Shown here one piece after another: positions 36,989 to 46,143 of a stretch of 64,000 bases of DNA. The notes below the pieces were generated by a model. The model was not told the DNA's origin. It did not search any database and was given only the letters and a program-made list of their open reading frames with translations. This DNA is from Aquabacterium humicola (GTDB lineage: Bacteria > Pseudomonadota > Gammaproteobacteria > Burkholderiales > Burkholderiaceae_C): positions 1,798,001 through 1,862,000 of the forward strand of contig NZ_JARGNB010000001.1 in assembly GCF_030167915.1 (NCBI RefSeq), written 5' to 3'. Positions within the stretch are counted from its first letter, which is position 1. The number at the start of each line of letters is the position of its first letter. Position numbers and translations under genes: made by a program.

Positions 36989-38305
36989 ATGCGCGACGTC
37001 CTGTTCACGCTGCTCTTCACCGGCCTGCTGCTGCTGTGCTTCAGGTACCACTACGTCGCGCCGCTGCTGTGGGCCTGGCTCGGGCTGATGAGCCCGCACC
37101 GGCTGACCTACGGCTTCGCCTACAGCCTGCCGTTCGCCCAGATCACGGCGTTCCTGATCCTCGCGATGCTGTTCGTGTCGCGGGACCGCCAGCCCTTCCC
37201 GAAGTCGTCGACCGCGCTGCTGCTGGTCGCCTTCTACGTCTGGGAGTGCATCACCTCGATCGCGTCGTTCAACAACCCGGAATACGTCTGGGAAGCGTGG
37301 ATCAAGGTCACGAAGATCCAGCTCGTGCTGTTCGCCACGCTGATGCTGCTGCACGGCAAGAAGCAGATCGACCTGCTGGTGTGGGTGATGGTGCTGTCGC
37401 TCGGCTTCTACGGCTTCAAGGGCGGCCTGTTCACGATCGCCCACGGCGGGCGTTCGATGGTGATGGGCCCGCCGGGCAGCTTCATCGAGGTGACCAACCA
37501 CCTCGCGCTAGCGATGCTGATGATCATTCCGCTGGGCTACTACCTCGCCACGCAGCTGACCCATCGCTGGGTGCGCATCGGCCTGTACGTGGTCATGGCG
37601 TTGACGGCGCTGTCGGTGCTGGGCACCACCTCGCGCGGCGCGCTCGTCGGCAGCCTGGTGATGGCGGTGATGCTGGCGTTGAAGAGCAAGCGCCGCTGGC
37701 TGATGCTGGCGATCATCGCGACGCTGGCGATGGGCATGTTCGCGATCATGTCGGACCAGTGGGCCGACAAGATGGGCACGATCACCACGCACGAGGACCA
37801 CTCGGCGCAGAGCCGGCTGTACACGTGGAAGATGATCTGGAACCTGGCCATGCACCACCCGGTCACCGGCGGCGGCTTCCAGGTCACCGAGAACCCGGCC
37901 ACGTGGTACCGCTACGCGGTGACCGACTGGGCCAAGGCCTATTCGCCGCACAGCATCTACTTCCAGGCCCTCGCGGAACACGGCTTCGTCGGCCTGGCGC
38001 TGTACCTGGGCATCGGCATCTCGTGCTGGCGTCGCTGCGGCAAGATCATCAAGAGCTGCACGACCGAGTCGACGCTTTGGGCCGCCAACCTGGCGCGCAT
38101 GGTCCAGGTGTCGATCGCCGGCTTCGCGGTCGGCGGCGCCTTCGTCAACCTGGTCAACTTCGACCTGCCGTACTACGTCGTCGCGCTGGCCATCCTGACC
38201 GACGTCGCGGTCGCGAAGCAGCTGCAGGCGGAGAAGAGCGCATCGCCGCTGGTGCAGTCGCCGGCACTCGGCGCAGGGGCGAGCTCGCGCATGGGGACGC
38301 CATGA
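36989..38305 (+). CDS. Putative O-glycosylation ligase, exosortase A system-associated
   Basis: 438-residue polytopic Wzy/WaaL-superfamily protein with about ten membrane segments and a large periplasmic loop. TTSRGALVGS and HSIYFQALAEHGFVGLALY are the Wzy-C motifs with the conserved Arg and His. It matches the XrtA-linked O-ligase family (TIGR03097-like), starting MRDVLFTLLFTGLL. It polymerises glycan repeats or attaches glycan to protein. The stop overlaps the deacetylase start by four bases. Confidence 0.88.
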   Translation: MRDVLFTLLFTGLLLLCFRYHYVAPLLWAWLGLMSPHRLTYGFAYSLPFAQITAFLILAMLFVSRDRQPFPKSSTALLLVAFYVWECITSIASFNNPEYVWEAWIKVTKIQLVLFATLMLLHGKKQIDLLVWVMVLSLGFYGFKGGLFTIAHGGRSMVMGPPGSFIEVTNHLALAMLMIIPLGYYLATQLTHRWVRIGLYVVMALTALSVLGTTSRGALVGSLVMAVMLALKSKRRWLMLAIIATLAMGMFAIMSDQWADKMGTITTHEDHSAQSRLYTWKMIWNLAMHHPVTGGGFQVTENPATWYRYAVTDWAKAYSPHSIYFQALAEHGFVGLALYLGIGISCWRRCGKIIKSCTTESTLWAANLARMVQVSIAGFAVGGAFVNLVNFDLPYYVVALAILTDVAVAKQLQAEKSASPLVQSPALGAGASSRMGTP

Positions 38306-39309
38306 TCGACGCCACGATCAACGCAGCGACGAATGCCGCGATGCGCCTGCTGTCGCCGGGCGGCAGGAACGCCCGCCTGACGATCCTGATCTACCACCGC
38401 GTGCTCGCGCGGCCCGACGAGCTGCAGCCGGACCTGCCGGACGCGGCCGCCTTCGACCGCCAGATGCAGTGGGTGGCCGACACCTTCAACGTGCTGCCGC
38501 TGGATGTCGCGGTGCGCCGGATGAACGAAGGCGGCCTGCCGCACCGCGCCGCGGCCATCACCTTCGACGACGGCTACGCCGACAACCTGACGCAGGCGAT
38601 GCCCATCCTGCAACGCCGCGGCCTGACGTCGACCTTCTTCATCAGCACCGGCTACCTCGACGGCGGGCGGATGTGGAACGACACCATCTCGGAGACGATC
38701 CGCCGCTGCCGGCAGGACCGGCTCGACCTCACCGAGCTCGGGCTCGGCGTGCACGCGCTGGCGACCCTCGACGATCGCCGCGCGGCGATCCAGGCGCTGC
38801 AGCGCGCCACGAAGTACCTGCCGCAGGCGCAGCGGCAGCAGGCGGTCGATGCGCTGGCGCACCATGCCGGCGAGCCGCTGCCGCGCGACCTGATGATGAC
38901 GACCGCGCAGCTTCGCGCGCTGCGCGACGGCGGCATGCAGATCGGCGGCCACACGGTGACGCACCCGATCCTCGCGCGCATCCCGCCGGCGCAGGCCCGG
39001 GCGGAGATCCTCGACGGCAAGGCGCAGGTCGAGGCGCTGCTGCAGCAGCCGGTGACCCTGTTCGCCTACCCGAACGGCGTGCCCGGGCGCGACTTCGGCC
39101 CCGAGCATGTCGCGATGCTGCGCGACAGCGGCTTCGACGCCGCCGTCACCACCGCCGCCGGCTCGGCCGACCGTCACGCCGACCGCTTCCAGCTGCCGCG
39201 TTTCACGCCGTGGGACAAGACCCGCCAGCGTTTCCGCCTGCGCCTGGCGATGAACCTGCGCGAGCGTGGCCGCACCGTCGCCGCGCTGGGGGCCTCGCCC
39301 GCCGCGTGA
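38302..39309 (+). CDS. Polysaccharide deacetylase family protein
   Basis: 335 residues, NodB-homology domain: TFDDG with the catalytic and metal Asp89/Asp90, and the HTVTH metal motif at His217/His221. LTILIYHRVL at the start is typical. It removes acetyl groups from GlcNAc-like residues of a polymer or lipid-linked unit. There is no clear signal peptide, so it may act in the cytoplasm on precursors. The insertion between the two motifs (about residues 115-205) is longer than in the minimal domain. Confidence 0.87.
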   Translation: MIDATINAATNAAMRLLSPGGRNARLTILIYHRVLARPDELQPDLPDAAAFDRQMQWVADTFNVLPLDVAVRRMNEGGLPHRAAAITFDDGYADNLTQAMPILQRRGLTSTFFISTGYLDGGRMWNDTISETIRRCRQDRLDLTELGLGVHALATLDDRRAAIQALQRATKYLPQAQRQQAVDALAHHAGEPLPRDLMMTTAQLRALRDGGMQIGGHTVTHPILARIPPAQARAEILDGKAQVEALLQQPVTLFAYPNGVPGRDFGPEHVAMLRDSGFDAAVTTAAGSADRHADRFQLPRFTPWDKTRQRFRLRLAMNLRERGRTVAALGASPAA

Positions 39310-39360
39310 CCCACCCGCCCGGCCGCGCGTGCGCGGCGCCGTTCGCATGACAACGACAAG

Positions 39361-40797
39361 ATGACGACGCTGCGATCCAAGGTTCTCTCTGCCCTCGCCT
39401 GGAGCGGCGGCGTGCGCCTGCTCGGGCAGCTGTTCACCTGGGGCGTCACGCTGGTGGTGATGCGCGTGCTGCAGCCGGCCGACTACGGCCTGCTGGCGAT
39501 GGCCACGGTCTTCGTCGCCTTCCTGACGCTGATGGCCGACATCGGGCTCGGACAGGCGCTGGTGCAGGTCGACCGGCTCGACGAGCAGCGTGTGCGGCAG
39601 GTGTTCGGCGCCATCATCGTCGTCGACTGCCTGCTGTTCACGCTGCAGTACGCGGCCGCACCGGCCATCGCCGACTTCTACGGCGAACCGCGCCTGGCGA
39701 CGATCCTGCGCGCCCTGGGGGCCACCTTCCTGCTGGCGATCTTCACCTCGGTGCCGACCGCGCTGATGTCGCGCGAGCTCGACTTCAAGCGCCAGTCGCT
39801 GATCGAATTCGGCTCGGCGATCCTCGGCTCGCTGACGACGCTGACGATGGCGCTGCTGGACTTCGGCGTCTGGGCGCTGGTCGGCGGCATGCTCGTCTCC
39901 CACGCCTGCCGCGCGATCGCGTGCAACGTCGTCAAGCCCTACCTGCAGTGGCCGCGGTTGTCGCTCGAAGGCGTGCGCGGGCTGATCCTCTTCGGCGGGC
40001 AGATGACGGCCGCCCGGCTGCTGTGGTTCGTCTACTCGCAGGCCGACATGTTCATCGCCGGCAAGCTGCTGGGCAAGGAGCCGCTGGGCGTGTATTCGGT
40101 CGCCATGCACCTCGCGTCGCTGCCGGTGCAGAAGATCTCCGCGCTCGCCAACCAGGTGGCCTTCCCGGCCTTCGCGCGCGCCAACGAAGAAGGCGCCGGA
40201 GTCGCCGCCGGCTACCTGCTGAAGGCCGTGCGGCTGCTGAGCTTCTTCTCCTTCCCGGTGCTGTGGGGTCTGTCGGCGGCCGCACCCGAGCTGATCGCCG
40301 TCGTGCTGGGCACCAAGTGGACCGCGGCGGTGCTGCCGCTGCAGGTGCTGGCGCTGATGATGCCGCTGCGCATGGTCGGCAACTTCGTGCCGTCGGCCAC
40401 CGACGGCATCGGCCGGGCCGACGTCGGCCTGAAGAACCTGCTGGTGTCCAACGCCGTGATGCTGCCGGCGTTCATCGTCGGCAGCCAGTCGGGGCTGTAC
40501 GGGCTCTGCCTGGCGTGGGTGCTGGCCTCGCCGCTGGTGTTCCTGATCAACATGCGCTCGTCGCTCGGCGTGCTGGGCATGGGGCTGCCGGCGCTGCTGC
40601 GCGCGATGGCGCCGCCGGCCGGCTGTGCCGCGCTGATGGCCGGCGCGATGCACCTGCTGCGGCTGGCGGCGCCGATCGAGTCGGTCGCGCTGCGCCTGGG
40701 CGTGCTGGTGGCCGCCGGGGCCGCCAGCTACCTGCTGCTGTCGCTGCTGCTGAACCGCGGCGTGCTGCGCGAGATCCTCGCGCTGCGGCGGCGCTAA
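39361..40797 (+). CDS. Wzx-type oligosaccharide flippase (MATE/MOP superfamily)
   Basis: 478 residues with about 12-14 membrane segments. LSALAWSGGVRLLGQLFTWG and RVLQPADYGLLAMA are standard for the family. It moves lipid-linked repeat units to the periplasmic side of the membrane, where the O-ligase/polymerase at 36989 would use them. Confidence 0.9.
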   Translation: MTTLRSKVLSALAWSGGVRLLGQLFTWGVTLVVMRVLQPADYGLLAMATVFVAFLTLMADIGLGQALVQVDRLDEQRVRQVFGAIIVVDCLLFTLQYAAAPAIADFYGEPRLATILRALGATFLLAIFTSVPTALMSRELDFKRQSLIEFGSAILGSLTTLTMALLDFGVWALVGGMLVSHACRAIACNVVKPYLQWPRLSLEGVRGLILFGGQMTAARLLWFVYSQADMFIAGKLLGKEPLGVYSVAMHLASLPVQKISALANQVAFPAFARANEEGAGVAAGYLLKAVRLLSFFSFPVLWGLSAAAPELIAVVLGTKWTAAVLPLQVLALMMPLRMVGNFVPSATDGIGRADVGLKNLLVSNAVMLPAFIVGSQSGLYGLCLAWVLASPLVFLINMRSSLGVLGMGLPALLRAMAPPAGCAALMAGAMHLLRLAAPIESVALRLGVLVAAGAASYLLLSLLLNRGVLREILALRRR

Positions 40798-40814
40798 CCC
40801 GCGAGAACGCCGGC

Positions 40815-41987
40815 ATGCGCTCCTTCCTGCAAGACCATTTCGACCTCGAAGCCCTGTCGCTGCGCATGCGCGCCGGCCACTTCGTCGGCGAACGCACCGC
40901 GTTCCGCGAGCACCGCATCCGCAACCAGCCGCTGATCTTCGACCGCCCGCTCGGGCTGTCCCGGGACGCGATCATCGACGGCTACATCGAGCTGTTCCGC
41001 GCCGCGATGGCCGCCCTGCCGCCGGAGGTCGTGCTGCTGTCGGGCGGCCGCGACTCGCGGCACATCTTCCTCGAGCTGGTGACCAGCGGCCGCAAGCCGC
41101 GGCTGGCGATCTCTGTGGACCTGCCGGCGAACAACGACGCCGAGATCGCCGCGCGGCTGTGCGAACGCGCCGGCGTGCAGCATGTGGTGCTGCGCCCGCA
41201 CGGGCGCCTGGCCGACTGGGAACGGCGCAAGAACGAGCTGACCGCGTTCTCGGCCATCGAGCACGCCTGGATGGTGCCGTTGCGCGAGCACATCGCGCAG
41301 ATGACCGTCTACGACGGCATCGCCGGCGACGTGTTGTCGGCGGGCCTGCTGCAGTCGCGCGAACTGGTCGAGCGCTTCGTGAACGAGCCCGACCGCTACG
41401 CCGCGGGCTTTCTCAGCGCCAACGCGGTCGACCGCGTGCTGCCCGGACTGTTCGATCCGGCGGCCGCCCATGCGCTGCTGCGCGCCGAGATGGATCGCCA
41501 CCGCGATGCGGTGAACCCGCTCGCGAGCTTCCTGTTCTGGAACCGCACGATGCGCTACATCGCGGTCGCGCCGGTCGGCGCCAGGCGCGTGCTGACGCCC
41601 TACATGGACCCGGCGCTGTTCGAGTTCCTGAGCCGCATCCCGCCCGAGTTCACCTGGGATCACCAGCTGCACCACGATGCCATCGCGCGCGCCTACCCGC
41701 AGTGGGCCGACATCCCGTATGCCGAGAAACGCCCCTACCGCAACACCGCCGGCCTGCGCGCGTTCGGCCGCGACGCGCTGCGCAGCACATCGTGGCGCAG
41801 TCCGAGGCTCGCGCTGCAGCTCGCGATCCTGGCGGCCACCGGCTCGGACCGCTACCTGTGGGCCGCACAATTGGCCCTCTACCTGGAGCAGCTGGTGAAC
41901 GCGAACCCGCGCGACTGCATGTTCGATCCGCGCTTCGTGACCGGCGATCACGTGCGGCGCGCCGCGGACCGCGTGCAACCCGCATGA
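40815..41987 (+). CDS. Stand-alone asparagine-synthase-like (ATP-PPase) protein
   Basis: 390 residues. The pyrophosphate loop is LSGGRDSRH (Ser76 onward), followed by a synthetase-like helical part (LTPYMDPALFEFLSRIPPEF). There is no glutaminase domain: the 60 residues before the loop are too short and contain no Cys2. It could adenylate a carboxylate and form an amide with an amine supplied by another protein. It overlaps the heparinase-like gene by four bases. The carboxylate could be a uronic acid; this is inference. Confidence 0.72.
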   Translation: MRSFLQDHFDLEALSLRMRAGHFVGERTAFREHRIRNQPLIFDRPLGLSRDAIIDGYIELFRAAMAALPPEVVLLSGGRDSRHIFLELVTSGRKPRLAISVDLPANNDAEIAARLCERAGVQHVVLRPHGRLADWERRKNELTAFSAIEHAWMVPLREHIAQMTVYDGIAGDVLSAGLLQSRELVERFVNEPDRYAAGFLSANAVDRVLPGLFDPAAAHALLRAEMDRHRDAVNPLASFLFWNRTMRYIAVAPVGARRVLTPYMDPALFEFLSRIPPEFTWDHQLHHDAIARAYPQWADIPYAEKRPYRNTAGLRAFGRDALRSTSWRSPRLALQLAILAATGSDRYLWAAQLALYLEQLVNANPRDCMFDPRFVTGDHVRRAADRVQPA

Positions 41988-44260
41988 CGATCGACACCCC
42001 ATCCGACGTGCTGGCCGCCGCCGGCGCCCCGACCGCGGCCGCGCGCCGCAGCGCACCGCTGAGCGCGCGCCGCGGCCTGCTGATCGGCACGTTGCTTGCG
42101 CTCGCGGTGCTGGCGGTGATCTGGGTGCCGGAGCTGGTGCACTGGTACGTGCCGAGCCCGCGCATCGACGACGCGGCGATCGAGGCCGCGCGCCGCGGTC
42201 CCGACGACGGCCGGCTCGACGAGATCGCCCGCATGGCGCTGGTCGCCGCGCGCCCCGACGGCGATCCGCGCGCGACGATGCTGCGCGCCGACCAGGTGCT
42301 GCGCGGCACCGCGGCTTTCGCCGGTTATGCGCCGACGACGATCGAGCGCCCGTTCGCCGAGGCCGACCTCGTCAAGGGCCCCCCCACCTGGCAGCTGCTG
42401 CTGGCCAGCCTGGTGGCGACCGACACCCTGCTCGACGCCTACGCGCTCTCGCGCGACGAGCGCTACTTCGCGCAGGCGCGCGACGACCTCGTGCGCTTCG
42501 CCGACGTCGAGGCGGCGCGCTGGCTGAACAGCGGCTTCCTGTGGAACGACCATGCGATCGCCGCCCGCATCCCGGTGCTGGTGAAGTTCTGGCGCCACTA
42601 CCGCGGCCGCGCCGACTTCGATCCGGCCGTGGCGCGGCGCGTGCTGGCGCTGGTCCAGCGCAGCGCCGTGCTGCTGACGCGCGACAGCCACTACGCGTTC
42701 CGCACCGGCCACGGCATCATTTCCGACCTCGCGGCGATGCAGGTCTCGCTGGCCTTCCCGATGCTCGACCCGGAGCGCCGCTTCTTCGCGCATGGCCAGC
42801 GCCGCTTCACCCAGCACCTGGGCTACTACATCAGCACCGAAGGCGTCACGCTGCTGCACTCGGCCGGCTACCACGGCACCGGGCTGGAGTTCTTCGGCAT
42901 GGCGCTGCGCCTGACCACGCTGGCCGGCGTGCCGATCCGCGCGGACTGGTGGCCACGCTACGAGAAGGCCGTCGACCTCTACGGCAAGCTGCGCCGACCC
43001 GACGGCACGCTGCCGATGTTCGGCGACACCCGCAGCGTGAGCGAAGGCCACGGCCCGGCGCTCACCGCGCGCGGCCCGCGCGAGGACGCGCAGCCGCTGC
43101 AGGTGCGCAGCGACTGGGCGGCGCCGCGTCCCTCGTTCGACCTCTATCCGCTGTCGGGCCACGCGCTGTGGTGGGACCGCGCCGGTGCCGCCGGCGCACA
43201 GAGCCAGACCGCGGTCACCTGGTCCTACTTCCCCGGCCTCGGCCACAAGCTCGCCGACGACCTGAGCCTCGTCACCTGGTCGGACGGCCGGCCGTGGATC
43301 ACCAACGTGGGCTACTGGCCGTGGGGGGCGTGGGGCCGCAAGCAGGCCACCTCCTGGCCCGGCTCGAACGCGCCGCACGGCGCCGGCGAGCCCGCGGTGT
43401 CCAAGCGCGAATCGCGCCTGCTGGCATCGCTGCACGGCGAGCAGCTGTCGTTCGTCGATCTGCTGCGCGACGGGCCGGGCAGCTTCCAGGTCCGGCGCCA
43501 GATCCTGCGCCTGCCGGGCCGGGACCTGTGGCTGGTGCTCGACCACACCACGGGCGCCCCGGGCGCGACGGCGACGCACTGGACCTTCGCGCCCGACCTC
43601 GTCGCCGGCCGCGTCGACGAACGCCACTACCGGCTCGTCGACCGCGCGACGCAGCGCGCGCTCACCGTGGCCATCGCCGGCCCGGACAGCCTGCGGATCG
43701 AGCTGCTGCGCGGCAGCCGCGAGCCCTTCGGCGGCTGGGTCGTCGACGACCGCGAGCCGGTCGCCGCGCCCAGCCTGGTCGTGCGCCAGCCGTCGCAGCC
43801 GGCCTGGGCGCTGGCCGCGTTCGCGCTGGGGGCGTCGGAGTCGGCCGCGGTGCTGGCGGCCCGCATGCAGCAGTGGACCGACGCCGACCACTGGACGCTG
43901 GCGCTCGACGGCCCGGCCGGACCGCTGCAGCTGCGGCGCGACGGCGGTCAGCTGGCGATCGGCGATGCCGCGCCGCTGCCGCTGGCCGCGGCCGCCGCCC
44001 CCGGTGCGGCGCGCCAGGCCGTGCTGTCGGCGCTGGCCGAGGCCGAACGCAGCACGCCGCGCTTCGTCGAACGGGTGCACTTCCGCTGGCGCTGGACGCA
44101 GTGGATCGCCATCGCGTGGTTCGCGCAGGAGCTGCTGTTCCTCGCGCTGCGGCGCTGGCTGCCGCGTGCCGCGACACCGCTGCGCGCGGCGAGCATCGCC
44201 GCATGGATCGCCGCCGGGCTGTGGCTCGGCTTCGTGTATTTCGAGGGCATGTGGTGGTGA
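41984..44260 (+). CDS. Heparinase II/III-like / alginate-lyase-domain membrane protein
   Basis: 758 residues. A membrane helix near 30-50 is followed by an all-helical toroid domain (about 60-400, with WLNSGFLWNDHAIAARIPVL and YHGTGLEFFGMALR). A beta-sandwich of the heparinase II/III type follows (about 400-680), and a C-terminal helix pair (about 710-758) ends in EGMWW. Such enzymes cleave uronic-acid polysaccharides by elimination. Its place in an assembly operon with an AlgD-like gene suggests polymer trimming. Confidence 0.75.
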   Translation: MTIDTPSDVLAAAGAPTAAARRSAPLSARRGLLIGTLLALAVLAVIWVPELVHWYVPSPRIDDAAIEAARRGPDDGRLDEIARMALVAARPDGDPRATMLRADQVLRGTAAFAGYAPTTIERPFAEADLVKGPPTWQLLLASLVATDTLLDAYALSRDERYFAQARDDLVRFADVEAARWLNSGFLWNDHAIAARIPVLVKFWRHYRGRADFDPAVARRVLALVQRSAVLLTRDSHYAFRTGHGIISDLAAMQVSLAFPMLDPERRFFAHGQRRFTQHLGYYISTEGVTLLHSAGYHGTGLEFFGMALRLTTLAGVPIRADWWPRYEKAVDLYGKLRRPDGTLPMFGDTRSVSEGHGPALTARGPREDAQPLQVRSDWAAPRPSFDLYPLSGHALWWDRAGAAGAQSQTAVTWSYFPGLGHKLADDLSLVTWSDGRPWITNVGYWPWGAWGRKQATSWPGSNAPHGAGEPAVSKRESRLLASLHGEQLSFVDLLRDGPGSFQVRRQILRLPGRDLWLVLDHTTGAPGATATHWTFAPDLVAGRVDERHYRLVDRATQRALTVAIAGPDSLRIELLRGSREPFGGWVVDDREPVAAPSLVVRQPSQPAWALAAFALGASESAAVLAARMQQWTDADHWTLALDGPAGPLQLRRDGGQLAIGDAAPLPLAAAAAPGAARQAVLSALAEAERSTPRFVERVHFRWRWTQWIAIAWFAQELLFLALRRWLPRAATPLRAASIAAWIAAGLWLGFVYFEGMWW

Positions 44261-45969
44261 ACACCGCATCGACCAGGGGCATGGATCAGAACAACACCAC
44301 CACTCAACCGCTGCTGCTCGGACGGCCGCGCTTCGCCGATGCCGCGCTGCAGGCCCTGGCCGATGCCGGCGACCGCGCCGGCGCCTGGACCCGCGCCTTC
44401 GCCGCAGCATCGTCGCCCGCGCATGCACTCGCGCAGGTATCGGGCGACTTCGCGGTAGCGCTGCGCGAGCCCTCGGGCCGCATCGTGCTGGCGGTCGACC
44501 GCTTTGCCGCTCAGACGTTGTGTTATCGGATCGTCGACGGCGGCCTGCGCTTCGCCGAACGCGCCGACGCGCTGGCCGACGGCGCGACGCCGATCGACGC
44601 CCAGGCGGTGTTCGACTACCTGTACTTCCACATGATCCCGTCGCCGCGCACGATCTTCAGCGGCGTGCTGCGGCTGCCGGCCGGCCACTGCGCGGTGTTC
44701 GAGCATGGCCGGCTGACCGTGACGCCGTACTGGGTGCCGGAATTCAGCGAGCCGCGCTCGGCCTCGTTCGAGCCGCTCAAGCGCGAGTTCCTGCAACTGC
44801 TCGAACAGTCGGTCGCCGCCGAGCTCGACGGCAGCAAGCCGGCCTGCTTCCTCAGCGGCGGCACCGACAGCTCCACCGTCGCCGGCATGATCGGCCAGGC
44901 CGCCGGGCAGCCGGCGCACTGCTACTCGATCGGCTTCGAGGCCGAGGGCTACGACGAGATGGCCTATGCGCGCATCGCCGCGAAGCGCTTCGGCAGCCAT
45001 CACCACGAGTACTACGTGACGCCGGCGGACGTCACCGCCAGCCTGCCGCTGATCGCCCAGTCCCACGACCAGCCCTTCGGCAACTCGTCGGCGCTGCCGG
45101 CCTACTACTGCGCGAAGGTGGCGAAGGACGACGGCGTCACCAAGCTGCTGGCCGGCGACGGCGGCGACGAGCTGTTCGGCGGCAACAGCCGCTATGCGAA
45201 GCAGCGCATCTTCGGCTGGTACGGTGCGGTGCCGGGACCGTTGCGCAGCGGGCTGATGGAGCCGCTGCTGGGCACCGCGGTGGCGGCGAAGCTGCCGCTG
45301 GTGAAGAAGGGGGCCAGCTACGTCGAGCAGGCCCGCGTGCCGATGCCGGACCGGCTGCAGATGTACAACCTGCTGCGCCGGCTCGGCATGGACGAGGTGC
45401 TGACCCCGGGATTCCTCGCGCGCATCGACCAGGAGGCCCCGGCCCGGCAGCAGCGCGAAGTCTGGGCCCAGGCCCGCACCGACCGCGAGATCAACCGCAT
45501 GCTGGCCTTCGACTGGCGCTACACGCTCGCCGAAAGCGACCTGCCGAAGGTGCGCGGCAGCACCCACCTGGCCCATGTCGGCGTCGGCTTCCCGCTGCTC
45601 GATCAGGCGCTGCTCGACTTCTCGCTGCGGCTGCCGTCCGAATACAAGCTCAAGGGCCTGAAGCTGCGCTGGTTCTTCAAGGAGGCGCTGCGCGGCTTCC
45701 TGCCGGACGAGATCATCACCAAGCGCAAGCAGGGCTTCGGCCTGCCGTTCGGCGTCTGGGTCACGCGCCACGAGCCGCTGCGCAAGCTGGCCACCGACAC
45801 GCTGATGAGCCTGGCCGACCGCGGCATCGTGCAGCCGGCCTTCATCCGTCGACTGGTGAGCGAACTGCTGCCGGCGCACCCGGGCTACTACGGCGAGATG
45901 GTCTGGATCCTGTCGATCCTGGAGCAATGGCTGCAGCGGCACGCGCCGCAGCACCGCTTCGAATCCTGA
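44257..45969 (+). CDS. Asparagine-synthetase homologue lacking the glutaminase cysteine
   Basis: 570 residues. The synthetase half is intact: SGGTDSS from residue 200, LAGDGGDELFGGNSRY, and the C-terminal RKQGFGLPF. The N-terminal half keeps the fold (SGDFAVALREPSGRIVLAVDRFAAQTLCY) but begins with polar residues and has no MCG start, so the catalytic Cys2 is missing. It must use ammonia or another amine. The GTG at 44257 overlaps the preceding stop (GTGA) and has GAGGG eight bases upstream. The ATG at 44281 is the alternative. Confidence 0.82.
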   Translation: MNTASTRGMDQNNTTTQPLLLGRPRFADAALQALADAGDRAGAWTRAFAAASSPAHALAQVSGDFAVALREPSGRIVLAVDRFAAQTLCYRIVDGGLRFAERADALADGATPIDAQAVFDYLYFHMIPSPRTIFSGVLRLPAGHCAVFEHGRLTVTPYWVPEFSEPRSASFEPLKREFLQLLEQSVAAELDGSKPACFLSGGTDSSTVAGMIGQAAGQPAHCYSIGFEAEGYDEMAYARIAAKRFGSHHHEYYVTPADVTASLPLIAQSHDQPFGNSSALPAYYCAKVAKDDGVTKLLAGDGGDELFGGNSRYAKQRIFGWYGAVPGPLRSGLMEPLLGTAVAAKLPLVKKGASYVEQARVPMPDRLQMYNLLRRLGMDEVLTPGFLARIDQEAPARQQREVWAQARTDREINRMLAFDWRYTLAESDLPKVRGSTHLAHVGVGFPLLDQALLDFSLRLPSEYKLKGLKLRWFFKEALRGFLPDEIITKRKQGFGLPFGVWVTRHEPLRKLATDTLMSLADRGIVQPAFIRRLVSELLPAHPGYYGEMVWILSILEQWLQRHAPQHRFES

Positions 45970-46093
45970 GCGGCCTCCCGGCCCCGCCCTGCGCGTCGCA
46001 ACCCCTTCGAGGCTGTCGACGGGATTGACAGGCTTGCCGCGGCAGGCCCAAGGTCGCGGGCTAAGTCCTTGTCAGGCTGTACCGGCAACGGAC

Positions 46094-46109
46094 TGGTATG
46101 GAACCTGCA
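46094..46109 (+). promoter_or_regulatory. Candidate sigma-54 promoter of the propeller lipoprotein gene
   Basis: TGGTAT-GGAAC-CTGCA has GG and GC dinucleotides exactly ten bases apart, the spacing required by RpoN. The gene start lies 35 bases past the -12 element. Upstream, TGCCGCGGCA (46034-46043) is a perfect palindrome, and two TGACAGGCT/TGTCAGGCT words could be activator sites. Confidence 0.5.
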
Positions 46110-46143
46110 TCGTCCCTACATTTGCTAACGATCGGCTCCTCCG

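Noticed and set aside
18840-44260. A complete lasso-peptide cluster (HprK kinase, PqqD, nucleotidyltransferase, transglutaminase-like protein, asparagine-synthase-like protein)
   Set aside because: The last two lie 16-22 kb away in a polysaccharide operon, and no small precursor gene with a leader and Gly/Asp/Glu ring pattern was seen near the kinase.
32019-45969. Alginate biosynthesis operon
   Set aside because: Only the dehydrogenase and a lyase-like domain resemble alginate genes; alg8, alg44, algG, algK and algE are absent and assembly is of the Wzx/ligase type.
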